A DNA stretch of 61,866 nucleotides from JAVBLW01 sp031553215 (GCA_031553215.1 JAVBLW010000012.1:1-61866); one strand, 5' to 3'. Counted from the first letter of the stretch, positions 34,997-45,846 are shown. Made by a program: numbers and translations. The notes: generated from the letters alone by a model not told the origin.

Positions 34997-36526
34997 CTAG
35001 TGCTTAAAGTGACGCATTCCTGTGAATACCATAGGGATTCCAAGTTCATTTGCTTTCGCAATGACTTCTTCATCTCTTACAGATCCACCAGGTTGAATAA
35101 TTGATGTAACTCCAAATTGTGCAGATAATTCAACTGAATCTGCAAAAGGGAAGAATGCATCACTAGCTAATACCATATCAGTATAACCTTGTGATTTGGC
35201 CCATTCCATAGCTATTTTAGCAGAACCAACACGATTCATTTGTCCAGCACCAACACCAATAGCAGTTTTATTTTTTGCAACAACGATAGCATTTGATTTA
35301 ACATGTTTACAAACTTTCATTGCAAATTTTAAATCTTCCATATCAGCTTCTGATGGAGCAGTATTTGTAACTACTTTTAAATCAGCTTCATTATAGATAG
35401 CACTATCAATATCTTGTACTAATAATCCACCATTCATAGTTATAGCTTGTTTAACATCCTTAAATGGACTAGACATATCTACAACCATAACACGGCAATT
35501 AGGTTTTTTACTTAATACTTCTAAAGCATCATCATCAAAGCTAGGAGCCATAATGATTTCTAAGAATACTTTCTTCATAGCTTCAGCAACTTCTTTAGTA
35601 ACATTTCTATTAAAAGCTACAATACCACCAAAAATACTCACTGGGTCAGCATTATATGTTTTTGTCCAAGCATCCAATAAATTACTAGCTTCAGCTACTC
35701 CACATGGATTCATATGCTTTAATGCAACACAACAAGGTTCATTAAATTCTTTAATAATATTTAATCCTGCATTAGCATCTTGAATATTATTGTATGATAA
35801 TTCTTTTCCTTGTAATTGTTTTCCATGAACGATTGAATAACTAGTTTTTGCCCCTTCATATAATGAAGCAGTTTGATGTGGATTTTCTCCATATCTTAAA
35901 GTTTGTTTTAAATCGTATGTTAATGTAATAGATTCAGGATTTTCAATTCCAGCTGCTTTAGTTAAATATTCAGCAATCATTGCATCATAACTAGCAGTAG
36001 TTCTAAATACCTTAGAAGCTAAAGCTAATCTAGTTTCAGGTAATGTATCTCCATGTTGTGTTATTTCTTCAATAACTTTTGAGTAGTCATTAGAGTCAGT
36101 TACTACTGTAACAAATTTATGATTTTTAGCAGCACTTCTTAGCATAGATGGTCCACCAATATCAATATTTTCAATAGCTTCGGCAAAATCGCATCCCTTT
36201 TCAACTGTTTTCTTAAATGGATATAAGTTTACACATACTAGATCAATATATTCGATTTTGTTATCTTTTAATGCTTGTTTATGTGTATCTAAATCTCTAA
36301 CTGCAAGTAATCCTCCATGAACATTAGGATGCAATGTTTTTACACGTCCATCTAAAATTTCAGGGAATCCTGTTACATCACTAATTCCAATTGTTTTAAT
36401 ACCTGCATCATCAAGTGATTTTTTAGTTCCACCTGTTGATATAATTTCATATCCTAATTCTACTAATTTTTTTGAGAATTCTAATATTCCTGTTTTATCA
36501 CTAACACTAATTAATGCTCTTTTCAT
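34997..36526 (-). CDS. purH: bifunctional AICAR transformylase / IMP cyclohydrolase
   Basis: Last two steps to IMP. 509 residues: N-terminal cyclohydrolase (MGS-like, ISVSDKTGILEF), followed by the transformylase with the catalytic Lys-His motif VALKHMNPCG. Nine bases from purD. Confidence 0.97.
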   Translation of the reverse strand: MKRALISVSDKTGILEFSKKLVELGYEIISTGGTKKSLDDAGIKTIGISDVTGFPEILDGRVKTLHPNVHGGLLAVRDLDTHKQALKDNKIEYIDLVCVNLYPFKKTVEKGCDFAEAIENIDIGGPSMLRSAAKNHKFVTVVTDSNDYSKVIEEITQHGDTLPETRLALASKVFRTTASYDAMIAEYLTKAAGIENPESITLTYDLKQTLRYGENPHQTASLYEGAKTSYSIVHGKQLQGKELSYNNIQDANAGLNIIKEFNEPCCVALKHMNPCGVAEASNLLDAWTKTYNADPVSIFGGIVAFNRNVTKEVAEAMKKVFLEIIMAPSFDDDALEVLSKKPNCRVMVVDMSSPFKDVKQAITMNGGLLVQDIDSAIYNEADLKVVTNTAPSEADMEDLKFAMKVCKHVKSNAIVVAKNKTAIGVGAGQMNRVGSAKIAMEWAKSQGYTDMVLASDAFFPFADSVELSAQFGVTSIIQPGGSVRDEEVIAKANELGIPMVFTGMRHFKH

Positions 36527-36531
36527 AATTT

Positions 36532-37095
36532 CTACTCCTCTATAAGCTTATTTATAGCTTCTATATACAAAACATGTTCTATTTTATGTATTTGTTCTTC
36601 AACTTCTTCAATATCATTTCCATAATATTCGAAGCCTCTTTGCATTATAATTTTACCTTCATCAACGCCACCATTAACATAGTGAACAGTTACACCAAAT
36701 ACTTTAACTCCATAATTAAATGCATCAAGTATTCCATGTGCTCCTTTAAATGAAGGAAGTAGAGCTGGATGAATATTTATTATCTTTCCTTCATAAGAAG
36801 AAAGTAATACTTTTCCTACTATTTTCATATATCCAGCTAAACATACTAAATCAATTTGTAATGAATCTAATATTTCTACTATTTCAGTTTCATAAAGTTC
36901 TTTTGATTCATAATTTTTTGCACTGAATACAAATGTCTTAATATTATGATTCTTTGCTCTTTCTATAACGTAAGCATTTTTCTTATCACAAATCAATATT
37001 TCAACACTTGCTTTTATTTTATTTTCTTCTACAGCTTTTACGATAGCTTCAAAGTTACTTCCACTACCACTAGCAAATATAGCTATCTTTTTCAT
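36532..37095 (-). CDS. purN: phosphoribosylglycinamide formyltransferase
   Basis: Formylates GAR using 10-formyl-THF. 187 residues with IFASGSGSNFEAI, the catalytic Asn/His pair in INIHPALLPSFKG and Asp in VDEGKII. The formate-dependent alternative PurT is not present. Confidence 0.96.
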   Translation of the reverse strand: MKKIAIFASGSGSNFEAIVKAVEENKIKASVEILICDKKNAYVIERAKNHNIKTFVFSAKNYESKELYETEIVEILDSLQIDLVCLAGYMKIVGKVLLSSYEGKIINIHPALLPSFKGAHGILDAFNYGVKVFGVTVHYVNGGVDEGKIIMQRGFEYYGNDIEEVEEQIHKIEHVLYIEAINKLIEE

Positions 37096-37102
37096 AAAAA
37101 AC

Positions 37103-38131
37103 CTACTTAATTATTACACCAGGTACATCAGTTATATTACCAATAATATAAGCTTGTTCACCTTGGTCTTTTAATATTTCAATAGTTCTTTCTACATCAT
37201 CAGTATTAACGGCTAATACCATACCAATACCCATATTAAAGATATTAAACATTTCTCTATGAGCTATGTGCCCATATTTTTCTAACATTTCAAATACTGG
37301 TAAAATTGGCCAAGCACCTTCTAAAATGCTAATACCTTGATCTTCTTTTAAAATTCTTGGAATATTTTCATCAAATCCACCACCAGTAATGTGGCAAATT
37401 CCATGAACATCTACATTTTTTATAACTTCTAAAACTTGTCTAACATAAATCTTTGTTGGAGTAAGTAAGGCTTCACCTAATGGTTTTTGTGCATCAAGTT
37501 CAGGAAGTGGTTTATGCAAATCCAAATTAGCGTCACTAACTACTTTTCTAACTAAACTAAATCCATTAGAATGAACACCGCTAGAAGCTATCCCAATAAG
37601 AATATCCCCAACCTCTACTTTACTACCATCAATAAGTTTTGATTTTTCTACAACACCACAAGTAAATCCTGCGATATCATATTCACCATCAGAGTACATA
37701 CCAGGCATTTCTGCAGTTTCTCCACCAATTAAAGCACAGTTTGCCATAATGCATCCATCACTAACACCTTTAACGATAGCCTCAATTTTAGCTGGTTCAT
37801 TTTTTCCAACCGCAACATAATCTAAAAAGTATAATGGTTCAGCACCTTGGGCAAGAACATCATTAACACACATTGCAACGGCATCAATACCAATAGTATC
37901 ATGTTTATCCATTTCAAATGCTAATTTTAATTTAGTTCCAACTCCATCAGTTCCACTTACTAAAATCGGTTCCTTTACATTTAAAGCAGATAGATCAAAC
38001 ATTCCACCAAAAGCTCCAATGTTTCCCATAACTCCTAAACGGTTAGTAGCTGCAACGTGTTTCTTAATACGTCTAACAACATCATAACCAGCTTCAAGGT
38101 TTACTCCTGCTTTTTCATAACTTTTTGCCAT
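37103..38131 (-). CDS. purM: phosphoribosylformylglycinamidine cyclo-ligase (AIRS)
   Basis: Closes the imidazole ring to form AIR. 342 residues, PurM superfamily: GTDGVGTKLKLA, GIDAVAMCVNDVLAQGA, LIGGETAEMPGMY. Seven bases from purN. Confidence 0.97.
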   Translation of the reverse strand: MAKSYEKAGVNLEAGYDVVRRIKKHVAATNRLGVMGNIGAFGGMFDLSALNVKEPILVSGTDGVGTKLKLAFEMDKHDTIGIDAVAMCVNDVLAQGAEPLYFLDYVAVGKNEPAKIEAIVKGVSDGCIMANCALIGGETAEMPGMYSDGEYDIAGFTCGVVEKSKLIDGSKVEVGDILIGIASSGVHSNGFSLVRKVVSDANLDLHKPLPELDAQKPLGEALLTPTKIYVRQVLEVIKNVDVHGICHITGGGFDENIPRILKEDQGISILEGAWPILPVFEMLEKYGHIAHREMFNIFNMGIGMVLAVNTDDVERTIEILKDQGEQAYIIGNITDVPGVIIK

Positions 38132-38148
38132 AACTTTCCTCCTAAAAT

Positions 38149-38856
38149 TTATTCAGACAAACGTTTATATATCTCTTCGTATGCCTCGATAACATTTCCT
38201 AAATCACGTCTAAATCTATCTTTATCCAACTTATCATTAGTTGTTTTATCCCATAATCTTGCACAATCAGGACTTATTTCATCCGCTAATACAATTTGAC
38301 CATCTAAAGTCTTTCCAAATTCAATCTTGAAATCAACTAGAGTTACATTTTTAGAATCAAATAATTTTTTCAACACCTCATTAATTTTAGATGTTAAATC
38401 ATAAATTACTTTTAAATCCTCGTAAGTACAAGCACCAACCGCAATGGCATGGTGATCATTGATCATCGGATCTCCTAATTCATCATTCTTATAACAAATT
38501 TCAAATATAGTATTCGCAGGAATATAACCTTCCTCTAAACCTAATTTTTTTGCTAAAGAACCAGCTATTACATTTCTTACAATTACTTCAAGAGGAATAA
38601 TTGTAACCATTTTACATAATTGGTCACGTTCATTTAAAGTTTCAATATAGTGAGTTGGAATACCCGCTTTTTGTAATTCTTTAAATATGATAGTAGATAT
38701 TTTATTATTTAAAACACCTTTACTACCAATTTGTGCCTTCTTAATTCCGTTAAACGCTGTTGCATCATCTTTATAATGCATTATGATGATTCCCGATTCA
38801 TCAGTTTTAAATACTTGTTTTGCCTTACCTTCATATAACATTTCTAGCTGTTTCAT
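38149..38856 (-). CDS. purC: SAICAR synthetase
   Basis: Adds aspartate to CAIR. About 235 residues, typical of the bacterial short form: MLYEGKAKQVF, VPLEVIVRN-like IPLEVIVRNVIAGS and DEISPDCARLWD. The start is ATG at 38856, with AAAGGAG ten bases upstream in the purL 3' end. Confidence 0.97.
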   Translation of the reverse strand: MKQLEMLYEGKAKQVFKTDESGIIIMHYKDDATAFNGIKKAQIGSKGVLNNKISTIIFKELQKAGIPTHYIETLNERDQLCKMVTIIPLEVIVRNVIAGSLAKKLGLEEGYIPANTIFEICYKNDELGDPMINDHHAIAVGACTYEDLKVIYDLTSKINEVLKKLFDSKNVTLVDFKIEFGKTLDGQIVLADEISPDCARLWDKTTNDKLDKDRFRRDLGNVIEAYEEIYKRLSE

Positions 38857-38860
38857 AAAA

Positions 38861-41800
38861 TTAAATCTCCTTTTTGAAATATTTAACAGCATTAATAAAT
38901 AATTGTTGTTCCTTATTACCTATAATGTTCTTATATAAATTTTCTTCGTATCTTTCAGTATGTCCCATCTTACCGATGATTTGCCCATCCTTACTTATAA
39001 TACCCTCAATAGCATAGCTTGATCCATTTGGATTTTGTGGACTTTGCATTGTAATTTCACCAAGTTCATCCACATATTGGAAAGCGACTTGTCCATTTGC
39101 AAATAATTCTTTTGCGTATTCTTCACTTACTACGAATTTACCTTCACCATGACTCATTGCAATAGTGTGAGTATCTCCAATTTCAAATCCATTTAACCAT
39201 GGAGAAGAAACTGACATAACCTTTGTAGTAACCATTTGTGAAATATGACGATTAATATCATTCCTAAATAGAGTAGGTGACTCTTTAGTAACCATTCCTA
39301 ATCTACCATAAGGTAATAATCCTGATTTAACTAAAGCTTGGAATCCATTACAAATACCAATAATTAATCCACCACGATCAATTAAACGGTGAATTGCATC
39401 CTTAACAAGTTCATTGTTTAATGTATTCGCAATAAACTTAGCACTTCCATCTGGTTCATCTCCAGCACTAAATCCACCAGCTAAAGCCAAGATATTTGCT
39501 TTATCAATTGAAGAAGCCATTTCTTTAATTGATTCTAATACATCTTTACTAGTAAGATTTCTAAATATCATCATGTCTACTTTTGCGCCAGCTTTAGTAA
39601 ATGCTTTTGCTGTATCATAATCACAATTTGTACCAGGGAATACTGGAATAAATACTTCTGGATTATCGATCTTTTCACCCTTATAGCTAAACTTCTTAGC
39701 AGGAGCTACATTTTGATATACTTCCCCAACATTCTTACAACTATCTTTATAAATTGTATTAAATAATTCTGTATTGGCTTTATATAATGTATCTAAAGAC
39801 ATTATTTCATCATTAATAATAATATCACTTGCTACAGTTGTACATCCTAATAAGATTGCATTTTTATTATTTAATACTACATTAGATTCAACAACAAATG
39901 ATCCATAGCTATAATTAAATAAATCATTTTCATTTACATCTAATTTAACACCAATCTTATTTCCAAATGCCATTTTAGAAACAGCTTCACTTACACCACC
40001 ATTAGTAAGGGCATATGCAGAAACAATATTTTTATTTTCAATGTTTTCACTTACAAAATCATATATACTCTTTAAATCTTCAATATTTGGATTGAAGTTA
40101 GAAAGAGGATTATGTTTAATTAAATACACATGATTACATGGCTTTTTAAATTCTGGTGATATAACATTATTTGCATCAACCATCGTAATACCAAATGCCA
40201 TTAGCATAGGTGGAACATTAAGTTTATCAAACGTACCACTCATTGAATCCTTACCACCAATTGAAGGTAATTTCAAATCATTTTGAATTTTGATAGCACC
40301 TAGTAATGCACTAAGAGGTTTTCCCCATGCAGTTGCACTAGCCATTCTTTCAAAATATTCTTGATAACTAAATCTCATTTTATTATATCTAGCACCAGCA
40401 GCTACAACTTTACTTACTGCTTCAATTACTGCATATTGGCTTCCATGGTATGGACTCCAATCACTTATAAATGGATTATATCCAAATCCCATAATACTAG
40501 CATCATTTGTTAATCCATTTAATACTGGTAATTTTTGAACAGATACTTGAGTTTCAGTTGTTTGATATTTTCCACCATAAGGCATTAATACGGTACTACG
40601 TCCAATTGTTGCATCAAATAATTCAATTAATCCTTTTTGAGCTACAACATTTCTATCTTGTAGATTATTAATCATTTTTTCAGTTAAAGTCTTACCTTGA
40701 ATGTTTCGAACAAATGGATTAGTATTTTTAACAGTTCCGATATTAGCATCTGCATAATGTTTTGCACCTGCAGTATCAATAAATGAACGTTTAATATCTA
40801 CGTATTTAACATCTTTATAATACATTACAAGACTAGGCTCAGCTGTAACATTAGCTACATGCGTAACTTCAATATTATCTAATTCACAAAATCTTATAAA
40901 TGCATCTTTATCTTTAGGGTCTATTACAACTGACATTCTTTCTTGTGATTCACTTATCGCAAGTTCAGTTGCATTCAATCCACTATATTTTGTAGGTACT
41001 CTATCTAAGAAAATTTCAAGACCATCAGCAAGTTCACCAATCGCAACACTTACCCCACCCGCTCCAAAGTCATTTGATTTTTTAATTAACTTTGTTACTT
41101 CAGGATTTCTAAATAATCTTTGAATTTTTCTTTCTTCAGGAGCATTTCCTTTTTGTACTTCACTACTACATTCTTCAATTGAATTAACGTTATGTTCTTT
41201 ACTAGAACCAGTTGCTCCACCAATTCCGTCACGTCCAGTTCTTCCACCAAACATTAACACAACATCTCCAGCTGCCGGACTCTTTCTAACTACATCACTA
41301 GCCTTACTAGCTCCAACTACAGCTCCAACTTCTAAACGTTTTGCAACATATCCATCATGATAAATTTCTCTAACATGAGTTGTAGCTAGTCCGATTTGAT
41401 TTCCATATGATGAATACCCACTAGCGGCTTTTGTAGAAATAATCTTTTGTGGTAATTTACCAGGAATTGTATCCTTAACATCAGCATAAATATTTCCTGC
41501 ACCAGTTACACGCATAGCTTGGTAAACATAGCTTCTTCCTGAAAGGGGATCTCTAATTGCTCCACCTAAGCATGTTGAAGCACCACCAAATGGTTCAATT
41601 TCAGTAGGATGGTTATGAGTTTCATTCTTGAATTGTAATAACCAAGTTTCAACTTTACCATCAACTTTTATATCAACATAAATGCTACAAGCATTATTTT
41701 CTTCACTAACTTCTAAATCTTCTAAATATCCAGTTTTACGTAAATATCTAGCACCAATAGTTGCCATTTCCATTAAACATACATCTTTTTCTTTTCTATT

Positions 41801-42571
41801 AAGTTCATCTCTCATTTTATAGAATAAATCTAATGATTCTTCTAACTCTTTTTTAATAAAAGATTCTTCAATAGTAATATGATTAATCACCGTATTAAAT
41901 GTTGTATGGCGGCAATGATCTGACCAATATGTATCTAATATTCTTAATTCTGTTTCATAAGGATCTCTTCCTTCAGCTTTAAAATACTCAACTACACATT
42001 CTAAATCATCTTCATTCATTGCTAAAGAATATTCTTTAACAAATTTCTTTAAATCTGCCTTAGCAATTTTTGTAAATCCAGTTAAAACAGGAACAGGTTT
42101 AATAGTAACATTTTCATCAAATGATAATATATCTAAATTCTTTTCTCTTGATTCAACGGCATTAATATAATATTTCTTTATTTTATTTATTTCATCATCA
42201 CTAATATTTTCATCAAATATCAATAAACGTGAACTCTTTATTATAACATCAGCATTTGGATCAACTAATTTAACACAATCCACTGCCGATGAAGCACGTT
42301 GGTCAAATTGACCAGGAAGAAATTCAACTGCTAAATATTTTTTTCCTTTTAAATCAACTGAATCATAAACTTCATCAGTCACAACTTCTCCAAATACACT
42401 ATATTTAGTTTTTTCAAGTAAATCTGCATTAAATCCACCTAAATCATAAACATTTAATAATCTCATAGATTTTAAATTTAATCCTAAATTATTATTAAAT
42501 TCTGATTCTAAGCTTTTTGCTTCAACTTGAAATCTAGGAAGTTTTTCTACATAAATACGATAGTTACTCAT
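38861..42571 (-). CDS. purL: FGAM synthase, large single-chain type (lgPurL)
   Basis: Converts FGAR, glutamine and ATP to FGAM. About 1236 residues in one chain: N-terminal linker region, two PurM-like halves (THNHPTEIEPFGGA, GGRTGRDGIGGAT) and a C-terminal class I glutaminase with Cys in GICNGFQ. PurS and PurQ are therefore not needed, unlike Bacillus. ATG at 42571 is set by GAGGAT six bases upstream, inside the purK 3' end. Confidence 0.97.
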   Translation of the reverse strand: MSNYRIYVEKLPRFQVEAKSLESEFNNNLGLNLKSMRLLNVYDLGGFNADLLEKTKYSVFGEVVTDEVYDSVDLKGKKYLAVEFLPGQFDQRASSAVDCVKLVDPNADVIIKSSRLLIFDENISDDEINKIKKYYINAVESREKNLDILSFDENVTIKPVPVLTGFTKIAKADLKKFVKEYSLAMNEDDLECVVEYFKAEGRDPYETELRILDTYWSDHCRHTTFNTVINHITIEESFIKKELEESLDLFYKMRDELNRKEKDVCLMEMATIGARYLRKTGYLEDLEVSEENNACSIYVDIKVDGKVETWLLQFKNETHNHPTEIEPFGGASTCLGGAIRDPLSGRSYVYQAMRVTGAGNIYADVKDTIPGKLPQKIISTKAASGYSSYGNQIGLATTHVREIYHDGYVAKRLEVGAVVGASKASDVVRKSPAAGDVVLMFGGRTGRDGIGGATGSSKEHNVNSIEECSSEVQKGNAPEERKIQRLFRNPEVTKLIKKSNDFGAGGVSVAIGELADGLEIFLDRVPTKYSGLNATELAISESQERMSVVIDPKDKDAFIRFCELDNIEVTHVANVTAEPSLVMYYKDVKYVDIKRSFIDTAGAKHYADANIGTVKNTNPFVRNIQGKTLTEKMINNLQDRNVVAQKGLIELFDATIGRSTVLMPYGGKYQTTETQVSVQKLPVLNGLTNDASIMGFGYNPFISDWSPYHGSQYAVIEAVSKVVAAGARYNKMRFSYQEYFERMASATAWGKPLSALLGAIKIQNDLKLPSIGGKDSMSGTFDKLNVPPMLMAFGITMVDANNVISPEFKKPCNHVYLIKHNPLSNFNPNIEDLKSIYDFVSENIENKNIVSAYALTNGGVSEAVSKMAFGNKIGVKLDVNENDLFNYSYGSFVVESNVVLNNKNAILLGCTTVASDIIINDEIMSLDTLYKANTELFNTIYKDSCKNVGEVYQNVAPAKKFSYKGEKIDNPEVFIPVFPGTNCDYDTAKAFTKAGAKVDMMIFRNLTSKDVLESIKEMASSIDKANILALAGGFSAGDEPDGSAKFIANTLNNELVKDAIHRLIDRGGLIIGICNGFQALVKSGLLPYGRLGMVTKESPTLFRNDINRHISQMVTTKVMSVSSPWLNGFEIGDTHTIAMSHGEGKFVVSEEYAKELFANGQVAFQYVDELGEITMQSPQNPNGSSYAIEGIISKDGQIIGKMGHTERYEENLYKNIIGNKEQQLFINAVKYFKKEI

Positions 42572-42572
42572 A

Positions 42573-43670
42573 TTAATCCTCACTTACTTCTTTTTCTATT
42601 TTTTTATATTCTTCAAAGCTGCAATTTGTGATTGTCACATGACCCATTTTTCTTTTTGGTCTAGCTTCTGTTTTACCATATAAATGAATATATGCATTTT
42701 CATACTTACTAAAATTATTTACATATACTAAATCTCTACCAAGAATGTTTTTCATAACTGTATCACTTAATAATACTGGTTCTTCTAATTCCATTCCTAA
42801 TAAAAATCTACATAACTCTCTAAATTGATTAGTATTGCATCCTTCAATTGTGTAATGTCCGCTGTTATGAGGACGTGGCGCCATTTCATTAAAATAGAAA
42901 GAATCACCCTTAATAAAGAATTCAATTGTTAGGATACCTAAATATCCACATTCTTTCATAAATTCTTTACTTGCACTAATTAATCTATCTTCTAATTCCT
43001 TATTCATTCCATTAGGTAATATTGATAAATCTAATATTCCTTCTTTATGAATATTTCTAGAAATAGGGAAGTTAATAACAGTTTTACCATCATTAACCAT
43101 AACAATACTTACTTCATAATCAAAACTAATAAATTCTTCAATAATTCCAGCCCCCGTTAAATAAGGAACTACTTTATCAATATCTTCTTTAGTTCTAATC
43201 ATAACTTGTCCATGCCCATCATAACCTAAAGTCCTTGTTTTATATAAACAAGGGTACCCTAGCTCTTTGATAGCATTATTAACATCATCTATATTATTAA
43301 TATCAAAGAACTTAGCGGTTTTTAATCCATGATTATTAGCATTTGTTTTTTCACGCAATCTATCTTGTGAATCAAATAATGGTTTGAAACCTTGTTTAAT
43401 ATTAAACTTATTTTCTAATTCAATTAAATAATCACTTCTAACATTCTCAAATTCATATGTAATAACATCTGATTCTTTACACAATTTAACTAAAGCATCA
43501 TAATCATCAAATGAAGCACAAATACATTCATCACTTATTTTAAAGGCAGGTGCATCAGCACTAGGATCTAAACATATTGTTTTGGCTCCCAATTTATGGG
43601 CTTCCTCAATTATCATAAGCCCTAATTGTCCACCACCAATTATTCCAATTTTATTATAATTCACTAGCAA
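42573..43670 (-). CDS. purK: 5-(carboxyamino)imidazole ribonucleotide synthase
   Basis: ATP-grasp enzyme that carboxylates AIR with bicarbonate. 365 residues: GIIGGGQLGLM at the start, GYDGHGQVMI and the metal site EMAPRPHNSGH. TTG at 43670, five bases after AAGGA, is the likely start; a GTG two codons on is possible. It overlaps purE by 17 bases. Confidence 0.96.
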   Translation of the reverse strand: MLVNYNKIGIIGGGQLGLMIIEEAHKLGAKTICLDPSADAPAFKISDECICASFDDYDALVKLCKESDVITYEFENVRSDYLIELENKFNIKQGFKPLFDSQDRLREKTNANNHGLKTAKFFDINNIDDVNNAIKELGYPCLYKTRTLGYDGHGQVMIRTKEDIDKVVPYLTGAGIIEEFISFDYEVSIVMVNDGKTVINFPISRNIHKEGILDLSILPNGMNKELEDRLISASKEFMKECGYLGILTIEFFIKGDSFYFNEMAPRPHNSGHYTIEGCNTNQFRELCRFLLGMELEEPVLLSDTVMKNILGRDLVYVNNFSKYENAYIHLYGKTEARPKRKMGHVTITNCSFEEYKKIEKEVSED

Positions 43671-44124
43671 GCACGTCCTTTGTTTGATTACTTCTAAATT
43701 CTTCTAATTTCTTACTTAAGTTTTCATCCTTAATTGCAAGTATAGAAACTGTATATAAACCAGCATTCTTAGCTCCATTAATTGCCATAGTGCCAACCGG
43801 AACACCGCCCGGCATTTGTACAATTGATAATAATGAATCTAAACCGTTTAAAGTTTTTGATTTAACTGGAACACCAACAACTGGTAAAGTAGTCATTGAA
43901 GCAACCATTCCAGGAAGGTGGGCTGCCCCACCTGCTCCAGCTATAATTACTTCAATTCCTCTATCCTTAGCACTTTTAGCATATTCAAAAAGTAATTCAG
44001 GAGTACGATGAGCACTTACTATTTTCTTTTCATAAGGAACACCAAACATTTCTAAAACATTTACAGCCTCACTCATAACTTCATAGTCACTTTTAGACCC
44101 CATTATAACTCCAACTTTTATCAT
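43654..44124 (-). CDS. purE: N5-CAIR mutase (class I PurE)
   Basis: Rearranges the PurK product to CAIR. 156 residues: VIMGSKSDYEVM, VSAHRTPE and AGAGGAAHLPGMVA. Having PurK next to it marks it as the bacterial class I mutase. Confidence 0.97.
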   Translation of the reverse strand: MIKVGVIMGSKSDYEVMSEAVNVLEMFGVPYEKKIVSAHRTPELLFEYAKSAKDRGIEVIIAGAGGAAHLPGMVASMTTLPVVGVPVKSKTLNGLDSLLSIVQMPGGVPVGTMAINGAKNAGLYTVSILAIKDENLSKKLEEFRSNQTKDVLASEL

Positions 44125-44142
44125 AAACTAATAACCTCTCTA

Positions 44143-45846
44143 TTACTTTCCTAATACTTCAAATAATTTTTCTGCAACAGCCTTAGGTCCAGAGTGTTCC
44201 ATTCCACTGATTGCTAATTTAGTATAGATAGAACCTACACCAACTTTTGTTTCATATAATTTATTAAAATATTGTTTTAGCAATATTTCACATTGTTCTT
44301 GACGTTGAACTGGTCCAAATGGGTTAGCAAAATATGAAGTTACTAATCCTTTTTCACTAGTAGTTCCTTTTGCAACACGTGCACCAGATCTAAACATATC
44401 TAAAGCTTCCTTCATATCTGTAAAGAATTCCATTTGTGGTTTATCTTCATAGTTATTTGCATAGAATACCATATCAACATTGAATCCCTTCATAATTGTT
44501 GAATATGTAGCAACTGGAATAACTACACGTGAATTAATCTTATCTGGATTCATAAATATAGCTCTATCCATTTCTTTATAAGCATATCCATTTTCTAAGT
44601 CATCTAAACGCACGAATGCACCGATTTCAGTACCATATGCAACAACTTTACCATTTTCAATTCTAAATGATCCCATATCATCAAAGATTGTTTGCATACT
44701 TGTGATATTATCACCAGCATGAGCACGTAGAGCTTCTAATGATTCACTCTTACCAGCTCCACTATCTCCAATAACAACCAAAGTTTTATTTAATCCATTT
44801 TTGAATGTAATGTTTACACAGGCACCATGGATTGGTAAATATCCTTGGTTAATCATTCTTGTATTATGTAATGTTAATAACATTTTCTTCATGTATCCGA
44901 AATAATCAATTTCTTTTCCATGAGGAGCAAGACCTACATAAATATCATTTGCTTTATCATGATAGAATACAGATTCACCTGGAACCTTAGCTCCAAATAC
45001 ATATACTAAATCAGGTTTTTTACCTTTGCATTGACTTAAATGAACGAATTCAAATAAGTTACATAACGTAATACCATGAGAAATATAATCTTGGTGGAAA
45101 TAAACATAAGCTAAACTTTCACCAACATATGCAGGGTAGCAATACCATTCATCAGAATCTAATTTTAAATCTTTAATTGGATTTTCATAAACTTCTTGGT
45201 AAGTACCTTTACGTGTATTTTTATCACTATAAACGATAAACGGTGGACGAATAACGATAGCATCAATGAACATTAAGTTCTTCAATTTATCATATTCTTT
45301 TGAAGCTTGCCAATCATTCTTAGTAACAAGCATAGATGCATTGATCCCTGAAGGTAATTGACGATATACGTGGAATGTATGTCCATATAACTTTTGGCTA
45401 ATATTACGGTATGTACGTAATACCAATTCTGTAAAATCTTGAGTTGAATCAATGAAATTTAAATTAACCATACTCTTTTGACTAGCATTTGTAGTTAATA
45501 TTGAATATCTTTGCATCTTTCTCCAATATTCATAGAAATCTTCAACCATTTCATATACATCTTCTTGAAAGCTTAATATATGATTGAATAAAGGACTAAT
45601 ATTCTTAGCTTCTTCAATTTTAAATGAAGCTATAACTTTAAATAAAGCTATAAAATCTTCTGTTGAATTCTTTGCAATTTTTGTTAATTTAATTAAATTA
45701 GTCTTTCCTGATTTAGCTAATCTTTTTAAATAACTTTCCCATACCTTTTTAAAGGCATCACTTGATAGTAATTCCCCTTCAGTTTTACAATAATTTTTAC
45801 TGAAGTTTAATACTATATTTTTTTCTCCGATAATAAATTTTTCCAT
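44143..45846 (-). CDS. PEP-carboxykinase/HPr-kinase-fold ATP-binding protein of unknown role
   Basis: 567 residues with a P-loop at 360-367 (GDSGAGKS, continuing SE as in HPr kinase). An Asp pair lies at 389-390 (FDDMG), as in the kinase-2 motif of ATP-PEPCK. His340 in IHGACVN sits 20 residues before the P-loop, where PEPCK has its metal-binding His. The NSRVVIP segment with Arg440 and the tail FRSGARVAKGTTSEKG…SYFANPFGP resemble the PEPCK SGYTxKVAGTE…FGAPF region. The first 200 residues match nothing I recognise. It lies 14 bases after fhs and 18 before purE, so it is co-transcribed with purine genes. It may be a divergent PEP carboxykinase or a kinase of another substrate. Confidence 0.6.
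   Translation of the reverse strand: MEKFIIGEKNIVLNFSKNYCKTEGELLSSDAFKKVWESYLKRLAKSGKTNLIKLTKIAKNSTEDFIALFKVIASFKIEEAKNISPLFNHILSFQEDVYEMVEDFYEYWRKMQRYSILTTNASQKSMVNLNFIDSTQDFTELVLRTYRNISQKLYGHTFHVYRQLPSGINASMLVTKNDWQASKEYDKLKNLMFIDAIVIRPPFIVYSDKNTRKGTYQEVYENPIKDLKLDSDEWYCYPAYVGESLAYVYFHQDYISHGITLCNLFEFVHLSQCKGKKPDLVYVFGAKVPGESVFYHDKANDIYVGLAPHGKEIDYFGYMKKMLLTLHNTRMINQGYLPIHGACVNITFKNGLNKTLVVIGDSGAGKSESLEALRAHAGDNITSMQTIFDDMGSFRIENGKVVAYGTEIGAFVRLDDLENGYAYKEMDRAIFMNPDKINSRVVIPVATYSTIMKGFNVDMVFYANNYEDKPQMEFFTDMKEALDMFRSGARVAKGTTSEKGLVTSYFANPFGPVQRQEQCEILLKQYFNKLYETKVGVGSIYTKLAISGMEHSGPKAVAEKLFEVLGK

Noticed and set aside
44125..44142. Room for a purine riboswitch in front of purE
   Set aside because: Only 18 bases separate purE from the PEPCK-like gene, which is too short for a riboswitch or promoter.
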